NCBI GenBank assembly: GCA_002377985.1
Contig: DFQW01000093.1
Coordinates: 1-12,723, forward strand
Source of the DNA: Halieaceae bacterium UBA3479
GTDB lineage: Bacteria; Pseudomonadota; Gammaproteobacteria; Pseudomonadales; Halieaceae
DNA length: 12,723 nt
Direction: 5' to 3'
The position numbers and the translations under genes are program-made. Below the pieces are notes generated by a model, which saw only the letters and a program-made list of their open reading frames with translations, was not told the origin of the DNA and did not search any database. Shown in pieces: positions 7,874 through 12,723 of the stretch (positions are counted from its first letter, which is position 1; every line of letters starts with the position of its first letter).

Positions 7874-8905
7874 ATGATCAGGGTAGGCGTCGTCGGCGGA
7901 ACCGGATATACGGGCGTGGAGTTGCTCCGGTTGTTGCTCCGTCATCCGGCCATCTCGCTCGAGCTCATCACCTCCCGCGGTGAGGCGGGCCGGCGCGTCG
8001 ATGATTTGTTTCCCAGCCTTTTTGGGGTCAGTGATCTCTGCTTTACCGATCCCGCCGAGGCCGATTACACACAGTGTGATGTGGTGTTCTTTGCCACGCC
8101 GCATAATGTTGCCATGGGCGAGGTGCCCGCACTGCTCGCCCAAGGTGTGCGCGTGGTGGATCTGTCGGCGGATTTTCGCCTCAGGGACGTTGCCGTCTGG
8201 CAGCAGTGGTATGGCGAAACCCACGCCGCGCCCGCCCTGTGTGAAACAGCGGTGTATGGACTGCCCGAGACCCACCGCGACGCGATACGCAGTGCTCAGC
8301 TGGTGGCGTGCCCCGGCTGTTATCCCACCGCGGTGCAGTTGGGCTTTTTGCCGTTACTCGAGGCGGGCATTGTCGACCCGAGCTCGCTGATTGCCTCCTG
8401 CGGTTCCGGGGTGAGCGGCGCAGGCCGTCAGGCCAAGCTCGGGGGGCTATTGACCGAAGCGGGGGAAAGTTTCGCCGCCTACGGTGTTGCGGGCCATCGC
8501 CATCTGCCAGAAATGGAGCAGGGCCTCGGCGGCATGACCGATCAGCCCGTAAAGCTCACCTTTGTGCCGCATCTGGTACCCATGAGTCGGGGTATCCACG
8601 CCACATTGTTTGCCACGCTGACCGCCGGCGACGTAGATTTGCAACGACTGTATGAAGATCGGTTTGCCGATGAGCCATCGGTACTGGTGTTGGCGGCGGG
8701 TGCCCACCCGGCCACGCGTAATGTGCGCGGCGCCAATACCTGCCAGTTGGCGGTGGCTCGACCCCAGGGGCGCGATACGGTGGTCGTGATGTCGGTGATT
8801 GATAACCTGGTAAAGGGGGCGGCGGGTCAAGCGGTGCAGGCTATGAATCTGATGTTTGGGCAACCCGAGAGCGCCGGCCTCGAGGGTATTGCGCTGGCAC
8901 CCTAG
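7874..8905 (+). CDS. argC: N-acetyl-gamma-glutamyl-phosphate reductase
   Basis: This cytoplasmic enzyme reduces N-acetylglutamyl-5-phosphate to the semialdehyde with NADPH, the third step of arginine synthesis. The product has 343 residues. The Rossmann motif [10 protein letters not shown] is at 5-14. The catalytic cysteine is C149 in [18 protein letters not shown] at 95-103 and [11 protein letters not shown] further on are family landmarks, the latter with the active-site His. The ATG at 7874 is the only reasonable start, with GCAGG about 8 nt upstream. The gene is divergent from hemJ and is followed after 21 nt by the DUF6776-like gene, so argC probably heads a three-gene transcript ending at the terminator near 10190. 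No other arginine gene is present in the window. Confidence 0.96.
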   Translation: MIRVGVVGGTGYTGVELLRLLLRHPAISLELITSRGEAGRRVDDLFPSLFGVSDLCFTDPAEADYTQCDVVFFATPHNVAMGEVPALLAQGVRVVDLSADFRLRDVAVWQQWYGETHAAPALCETAVYGLPETHRDAIRSAQLVACPGCYPTAVQLGFLPLLEAGIVDPSSLIASCGSGVSGAGRQAKLGGLLTEAGESFAAYGVAGHRHLPEMEQGLGGMTDQPVKLTFVPHLVPMSRGIHATLFATLTAGDVDLQRLYEDRFADEPSVLVLAAGAHPATRNVRGANTCQLAVARPQGRDTVVVMSVIDNLVKGAAGQAVQAMNLMFGQPESAGLEGIALAP

Positions 8906-8926
8906 TGCGCGCGGGCTGATCGACGG

Positions 8927-9664
8927 ATGAAACGACATCAACATCGGACCGTGGTCAAGCGGGTTCACCCCCACGAGTGGCGATGGCGAGCAGGCGCCGC
9001 CGCCGGTGCGTTACTGGTGGCCCTGTTGATCGGTTACCTGTGGGGGGCCAGCCGCCCCAGTGACATGCCCTTCTTCAATAGTCCTGAAGAACGCCTTCGC
9101 GATCAGGTGACACAACTGAAAGTAGAGCGCGATGCCGATCGGCAAACGCTAAATGCACTGCGCGACACATTATCCGAAAAAGTCTCTGAGCTGAGTGAAA
9201 TGCGCGAGATGCTGGCACTTTACCGCGGCGTGCTGCTCCCCGATGAAGCCGGTGATCTGGTGGTATCGCGGGCACCCACAATGGAGTACGACCCCCGCAA
9301 CCAGACCCTGACTGCGGTGGCATTGGTGCACCGCGGTTCAGAGGATTTCGATGAGTATCGAGGTGAAATGACCCTCATCTTGGAGGGCGTGATGGCGGGC
9401 GAGCCCCATGAGGTCAATGTAGCAATGCTTGACAGCGCCTCGGAAACTAGTGTATTCCCTTTATCTTTCCGTTATTTACAGAAGGTTCAGACAGCAGTTT
9501 CTCTTCCAGAGGGCTTTTTGCCGGAAGCAGTGGTATCGCGCGTGACGCTAGTGGCGCCACGAAGAACCACCACCGAGCGCCGTGATGCGATCGGTGGGCC
9601 CGCGACAGCGGTGCTGGCAAATGTGGGGGCAGAGGACGAGGCGTCGGACAGCAGGATACGATGA
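8927..9664 (+). CDS. Membrane-anchored coiled-coil protein, DUF6776-like
   Basis: The 245-residue product has a basic cytoplasmic N tail (1-21), one membrane helix (about 22-42) and a heptad-rich coiled coil (about 52-100, EERLRDQVTQLKVERDADRQ and on). A beta-rich periplasmic domain follows (about 108-212), with the landmarks SFRYLQ and LPEGFLPE, and then a polar tail. The layout and landmarks match, from memory, the uncharacterised DUF6776 family that sits beside bactofilin genes in gammaproteobacteria. No catalytic motif is visible. The start at 8927 has a short GACGG just upstream. The stop TGA overlaps an ATG of the next frame (ATGA at 9661), and the bactofilin binding site follows at once. 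Its topology suggests a partner that links the cytoplasmic bactofilin to the periplasm; that role is inferred. Confidence 0.8.
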   Translation: MKRHQHRTVVKRVHPHEWRWRAGAAAGALLVALLIGYLWGASRPSDMPFFNSPEERLRDQVTQLKVERDADRQTLNALRDTLSEKVSELSEMREMLALYRGVLLPDEAGDLVVSRAPTMEYDPRNQTLTAVALVHRGSEDFDEYRGEMTLILEGVMAGEPHEVNVAMLDSASETSVFPLSFRYLQKVQTAVSLPEGFLPEAVVSRVTLVAPRRTTTERRDAIGGPATAVLANVGAEDEASDSRIR

Positions 9665-9699
9665 TCAGAGACTTGATCAACAAAAAAAAGGGAGCAGCC

Positions 9700-10140
9700 A
9701 TGCGTAATCGACAGGAGGCCGTTGTGACCAGCTCATCATCAGGTAGAACCACTTTGATCTCGCCCGGAACCACGGTGCGGGGGGACATCACATTTACGGG
9801 GCACTTGGATATCGAGGGTACCGTAGCAGGAAGCATTCAGGCCGAGCCGGGTCAGGAAGCTATTTTGCGTATTGTTGAGGGTGGCAAGGTCGCGGGGGAG
9901 GTGAAAGTGCCTCACGCCATGATCAACGGCAAGGTCGAGGGTGATATTCATTCCACCGAGCGACTGGAGCTTGCCGAGCGTGCGGTGGTAGACGGTGACG
10001 TTTACTACAACCTCATCGAAATGGCGGTCGGTGCCAAGGTAAACGGCGGCTTGCGGCACACCAGCAATGTGGCCGACGATCTGGCAGCCAAGCGCGAGGC
10101 GAGAGCCGCGGAAACCGTCCCCGGCCCCAGCTCAAGCTGA
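9700..10140 (+). CDS. Bactofilin (polymer-forming cytoskeletal protein)
   Basis: Bactofilins assemble nucleotide-free filaments on the inner face of the membrane and recruit wall enzymes or other proteins. Residues about 17-119 of 146 form the beta-helix domain, seen as short repeating strands with Gly turns: RGDITFTGHLDIEG, VAGSIQAEPG, GKVAGEVKVP, NGKVEGDIHS, LAERAVVDGDVYY and GAKVNGGL. The flanking tails are polar and probably disordered, as usual. The start is taken as ATG at 9700 because GGGAG lies 5-6 nt upstream after an A-rich run. An alternative ATG at 9661 overlaps the upstream stop and has AGGA at a 5-nt spacing. It would add 13 residues (MIRDLINKKKGAA) that could act as a membrane-binding helix. 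The gene ends just before a strong terminator. Confidence 0.9.
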   Translation: MRNRQEAVVTSSSSGRTTLISPGTTVRGDITFTGHLDIEGTVAGSIQAEPGQEAILRIVEGGKVAGEVKVPHAMINGKVEGDIHSTERLELAERAVVDGDVYYNLIEMAVGAKVNGGLRHTSNVADDLAAKREARAAETVPGPSSS

Positions 10141-10156
10141 ATGCATGATTAAACCG

Positions 10157-10197
10157 AGCGCCGCGGGGAAGTCTCTTTCCCGCGGCGTTTGTCTTTC
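10157..10197 (+). terminator. Rho-independent terminator after the bactofilin gene
   Basis: CGCCGCGGG at 10159-10167 pairs perfectly with CCCGCGGCG at 10179-10187. The stem extends inward by AA/TT with a G-T pair, leaving the loop GTCTC, and is followed by TTTGTCTTT. This is a strong GC stem with a U-rich tail, 18 nt after the stop codon. It should end the argC, DUF6776-like, bactofilin transcript and insulate erpA. Confidence 0.88.
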
Positions 10198-10205
10198 AGT
10201 ACAAT
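10177..10205 (+). promoter_or_regulatory. Candidate erpA promoter
   Basis: TACAAT at 10200-10205 is a good -10 hexamer. TTCCCG at 10177-10182, exactly 17 nt upstream, matches three of six -35 positions. The -35 lies inside the 3' arm of the preceding terminator. Transcription would start near 10212, giving a leader of about 33 nt before the erpA ATG. No IscR-type site is recognisable by eye. Confidence 0.4.
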
Positions 10206-10244
10206 ACGCTTTCTACAGCAATAGCCGACACGGACCGCGCCGCC

Positions 10245-10598
10245 ATGACAGTGGTTGAAGCTTTTGATCCCACCGAGATTCGCCTGTCCGACAGCGCGGT
10301 GAAAAAGGTGCGCGCGCTGGTGGAAGACGAGGGCAATCCCAGTCTCAAGCTCCGCGTTTATATAACCGGGGGCGGCTGCTCGGGCTTTCAATATGGGTTT
10401 ACCTTCGATGAATCCGTTAGTGAAGACGATATGGTGGTTGAGCGCGACGGCGTGACGGCACTTATCGATGCCATGAGCTACCAGTACCTGATGGGCAGCG
10501 AAGTCGACTACTCAGAAGGGTTGGAGGGCTCTCGGTTCGTTGTGAATAACCCCAACGCCACCACCACCTGTGGCTGCGGCGCCTCTTTCTCTATCTGA
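10245..10598 (+). CDS. erpA: Iron-sulfur cluster insertion protein ErpA (A-type carrier)
   Basis: This cytoplasmic carrier delivers Fe-S clusters to apoproteins, notably enzymes of isoprenoid synthesis and respiration. The product has 117 residues, within the family range. The three cluster cysteines are C45 (GGGCSGFQY), C109 and C111 ([12 protein letters not shown]). The N terminus [20 protein letters not shown] and the [19 protein letters not shown] stretch are typical of ErpA rather than IscA or SufA. The ATG at 10245 is the only fitting start; the ribosome binding site is weak. It has its own promoter behind the terminator, and is convergent with anmK across 86 nt. Confidence 0.95.
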   Translation: MTVVEAFDPTEIRLSDSAVKKVRALVEDEGNPSLKLRVYITGGGCSGFQYGFTFDESVSEDDMVVERDGVTALIDAMSYQYLMGSEVDYSEGLEGSRFVVNNPNATTTCGCGASFSI

Positions 10599-10661
10599 CA
10601 CGATTTAGCCGTCGGCACCGTTTTTTCGCCAACAGTGGCTCTGGATCTTTTGCCAAATAGC

Positions 10662-10679
10662 GCCGTGGCTACGCACGGC
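10662..10679. other. Short hairpin between the convergent erpA and anmK genes
   Basis: GCCGTG at 10662-10667 pairs with CACGGC at 10674-10679 over a 6-nt loop, 6 nt beyond the anmK stop. Neither strand has a clear T tract right after the stem, so it is a weak terminator candidate for anmK at best. A T6 run at 10621-10626 follows the erpA stop but has no proper stem in front of it. Confidence 0.3.
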
Positions 10680-10684
10680 TCAGT

Positions 10685-11776
10685 TCAGGCCGGATAGATA
10701 CCCCCCAGCACCCGGGGCCCTCTGGCTCCGGTAACGTCCGGCACGTTGCCGGGTCGACCGGCGAGGGTTCGTTCTGCTAGCCAGGCAAACGCCCACGCTT
10801 CCACCCAGGCGGGATCGACTCCGACGGCCGCCGTCGTTGTGACCTCGCTTTCGGGTAACCGTGCGCAGAGGCGCTGCATCAGGAAGCCATTGCGTGCGCC
10901 CCCACCGCATACACGCACTACCTCGGGTGACGCATCAACCAAGGCGCCTGCAATGCTCGCTGCGGTCAGCTCGACCAAGGTGCGCTGTACGTCCGCCGCC
11001 GCCTCGCCTGCGAGGTGAGACGTAACCCAGTCAAGATTGAACAGCTCCGGGCCCGTGCTCTTGGGGTGGGAACGGGCGAAGTAGGGATCTTCAAGCATGC
11101 CGCTCAGTAAGGGATGGATTACCTCTCCCGTGGCCGCCCAGTCACCCCCATCATCGAAGGGCACACCCTGATGCCGCGATACCCAGGCGTCCAGCAGCGT
11201 GTTCCCGGGTCCGGTATCCCAGCCGCTCACGCTACCGTCGGCAGCTATGAGTGTGACGTTGGCGATGCCACCAATATTGACCACTGCGGTGGCGATACCC
11301 GGCGCTGCCAATTGGGATGCGTGGAAGGCGGGTACCAACGGCGCGCCCTGGCCCCCGGCTGCCATATCGCGCCGGCGAAAGTCAGCGACCACCGTGATGC
11401 CGGTGCGTTCCGCCAGCCGGTTGGGGTCACCAATCTGCACCGTGTAGGGAATCTCTCCGCTGGGGTGGTGGCGCAGGGTTTGCCCGTGTTGACCAATCGC
11501 AGAGACTGCCTCGGCGCTGACGCCGGCCTCGGTTAGCAGGGCCAACACGGCCACGGCGTACTCATCGGCGAGTTGAGCTTCGAGTGTCGCCAGGCGATGA
11601 AGTTCATTATCGCCGGCTTCTCTGAAGGCTAAAATTTCTGCGCGCAGGTCTTTGCGCATGGGTCGGTGGTGGGTGGCCACCAGGCGGCCGCGCTCGCCGT
11701 CACTCTGTACCAGCACCGCATCAATGCCATCGGCGCTGGTGCCCGACATTAAACCAATGAACAGCTCCCCGCTCAC
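10685..11776 (-). CDS. anmK: Anhydro-N-acetylmuramic acid kinase
   Basis: AnmK phosphorylates and opens 1,6-anhydro-N-acetylmuramic acid released from murein turnover, feeding MurNAc-6-phosphate back into amino sugar metabolism. The product has 363 residues, near the family norm of about 370. The ASKHA-type phosphate motif is GLMSGTSADGID (8-19). VVNIGGIANVT, SGWDTGPGNTLLDAWV and VCGGGARNGFLM are the other conserved loops; the Asp in WDTGPG binds substrate or metal in relatives. The start is GTG at 11776, sharing 4 nt (GTGA) with the stop of the M23 endopeptidase gene, so translation is probably coupled. The pairing of a murein hydrolase with a murein recycling kinase makes functional sense, and the same order is seen in pseudomonads. 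The stop is followed by a weak hairpin. Confidence 0.95.
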   Translation of the reverse strand: MSGELFIGLMSGTSADGIDAVLVQSDGERGRLVATHHRPMRKDLRAEILAFREAGDNELHRLATLEAQLADEYAVAVLALLTEAGVSAEAVSAIGQHGQTLRHHPSGEIPYTVQIGDPNRLAERTGITVVADFRRRDMAAGGQGAPLVPAFHASQLAAPGIATAVVNIGGIANVTLIAADGSVSGWDTGPGNTLLDAWVSRHQGVPFDDGGDWAATGEVIHPLLSGMLEDPYFARSHPKSTGPELFNLDWVTSHLAGEAAADVQRTLVELTAASIAGALVDASPEVVRVCGGGARNGFLMQRLCARLPESEVTTTAAVGVDPAWVEAWAFAWLAERTLAGRPGNVPDVTGARGPRVLGGIYPA

Positions 11777-12723
11777 TCTGCCTGCGCCAGGTGTTGCGCG
11801 TTGCGCAGGCCTGCCAACTGTTGCGTCGGTTGCCGGATAGACGCGAGATAGCGGGGGATTTCGGCTTCGGGTAACGACCGCGCTTTTGGCAAAATCTTAT
11901 GTACCGTTCGCGGGTTGCGGTGCACCCCGTTGACCAGAAACTCATAGTGCAGGTGGGGCCCCGTTGCGGCTCCGGTGGAGCCCACGGTGCCAATCACTTG
12001 CCCCTGCTTTACTTTGCTACCTTTTTTAACCTTGAGCCGGTGCAAGTGCAGGTAGTGGGTCACGAACTGTTCGCCGTGTTGGATAAAAATATAGTTGCCG
12101 TTAGGGCGGGTGTAGCCCGCTTCTATCACGCGGCCGTCACCGGCGGCGTAGACCGGCGTGCCCCGGGGCGCGGCATAGTCGGTGCCGCGATGGGGTCGCT
12201 CGGTCTTGTAGATGGGGTGCAAGCGATTGGGGTTAAAGTTGGAGCTGACCCGCGTGAAATCCAGCGGCGCGCGCAAAAAGGCCTTGCGCATGCTGACCCC
12301 CGACTCGTTGTAATAACTGGTATCTCCTTCAAGATCGGTGTATCGATAGGCTTCGAACGTCTCGCCCCGGTTGGTGAAGCTGGTCGCCAAAATGGGTCCG
12401 TCGCCAAAGCGGCGGCCATCCAGCATGAGCTCTTCGTAGATCACGTGGATGGTGTCGCCCACCCGAGGGTCCAGCGCGAAATCGATAACGCCCCCAAAGA
12501 TACCTGCGAGTTCCATGATCATGCCGTCGCTCAACCCGGCGTCGGTTCCCGCAAGAAAGAGTGAGCTCTCGATGGTCAGCGACGCCTCTCTCTCGCGGCG
12601 CTCGGGCTCGCGGGTGATCTGCGTCGCGTCAAACCCGCCCTCAGTGCGCTGGTAGAGAGTGGTCAGCAGAGGAGACTGCACATGCCGCATGGCGAGCAAC
12701 TCACCCTGATCATCGCTCTGAAA
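11773..12723 (-). CDS. M23-family murein DD-endopeptidase (MepM-like), N terminus beyond the right edge
   Basis: This is the C-terminal 316 residues of a probable periplasmic zinc peptidase that cuts peptide cross-links in murein. The frame is open to the right edge; a TTG at 12699 is not a credible start. In-window residues of about 45-150 form the beta-rich domain that precedes LytM domains in MepM-type enzymes. The LytM core follows with HRGTDYAAPRGTPV (H178 and D182 as zinc ligands), THYLHLHR, and GPHLHYE (H257 and H259), so the catalytic set is complete. The C-terminal tail (about 270-316) is Pro/Gln-rich. The missing part should hold a signal peptide or membrane anchor and perhaps a LysM or OapA-like domain. 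The stop overlaps the anmK start by 4 nt. The LytM domain is intact, so this is not a degenerate EnvC/NlpD-type regulator. Confidence 0.92.
   Translation of the reverse strand, partial: FQSDDQGELLAMRHVQSPLLTTLYQRTEGGFDATQITREPERREREASLTIESSLFLAGTDAGLSDGMIMELAGIFGGVIDFALDPRVGDTIHVIYEELMLDGRRFGDGPILATSFTNRGETFEAYRYTDLEGDTSYYNESGVSMRKAFLRAPLDFTRVSSNFNPNRLHPIYKTERPHRGTDYAAPRGTPVYAAGDGRVIEAGYTRPNGNYIFIQHGEQFVTHYLHLHRLKVKKGSKVKQGQVIGTVGSTGAATGPHLHYEFLVNGVHRNPRTVHKILPKARSLPEAEIPRYLASIRQPTQQLAGLRNAQHLAQAE

Noticed and set aside
10599..10630. Terminator for erpA at the T6 run
   Set aside because: The sequence before the T run gives only a 3-bp stem with a loop too small to form.
11899..12564. Open frame of 221 residues on the plus strand opposite the M23 gene
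   Set aside because: It is antisense to an intact LytM domain with all zinc ligands. No recognisable protein features.

Overview
The window looks like ordinary chromosome from a marine-type gammaproteobacterium. Protein sequences and gene order (hemJ divergent from argC, then a DUF6776-like protein, bactofilin, erpA, with anmK and an M23 endopeptidase convergent to them) resemble the OM60/NOR5 (Halieaceae) and Cellvibrionales relatives. That placement is inferred from remembered gene order, not from a search. No RNA gene, insertion sequence, phage gene or CRISPR array was seen, and nothing suggests recent transfer. Coding density is high.

Layout, left to right. At 1-86 (minus) is the 5' end of a gene that leaves the window, with a signal-peptide-like start. 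At 210-3369 (minus) is a tight run read from right to left: a PfkB sugar/nucleoside kinase, a small pentapeptide-repeat protein and the disulfide reductase DsbD. At 3580-4164 (plus) is a divergent NUDIX hydrolase of the CoA-pyrophosphatase type. At 4229-7766 (minus) is a heme block read hemJ, hemL, hemB and then a secreted four-cysteine protein of unknown function that starts 5 nt after hemB. At 7874-10140 (plus) are argC, a membrane-anchored coiled-coil protein (DUF6776-like) and a bactofilin, closed by a strong intrinsic terminator. At 10245-10598 (plus) is erpA with its own promoter. At 10685-12723 (minus) are an M23 murein endopeptidase (cut by the right edge) and anmK, overlapping by 4 nt.

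Functional themes. (1) Tetrapyrrole synthesis: HemL makes 5-aminolevulinate, HemB makes porphobilinogen, and HemJ oxidises protoporphyrinogen IX. All three lie on one strand in about 2.8 kb. HemB is of the type without the zinc cysteines. ErpA, an Fe-S carrier, lies nearby. (2) Cell wall: the M23 endopeptidase cuts peptide cross-links, AnmK recycles 1,6-anhydro-MurNAc, and a bactofilin with a membrane coiled-coil partner may position wall enzymes. (3) Redox: DsbD carries electrons from cytoplasmic thioredoxin to the periplasm.

No clearly new system is evident. The best leads are the secreted CxC protein behind hemB, the DUF6776/bactofilin pair close to an M23/anmK pair, the His-to-Tyr change in the HemJ signature, and a 20-bp-period direct repeat in the hemJ/argC promoter region.
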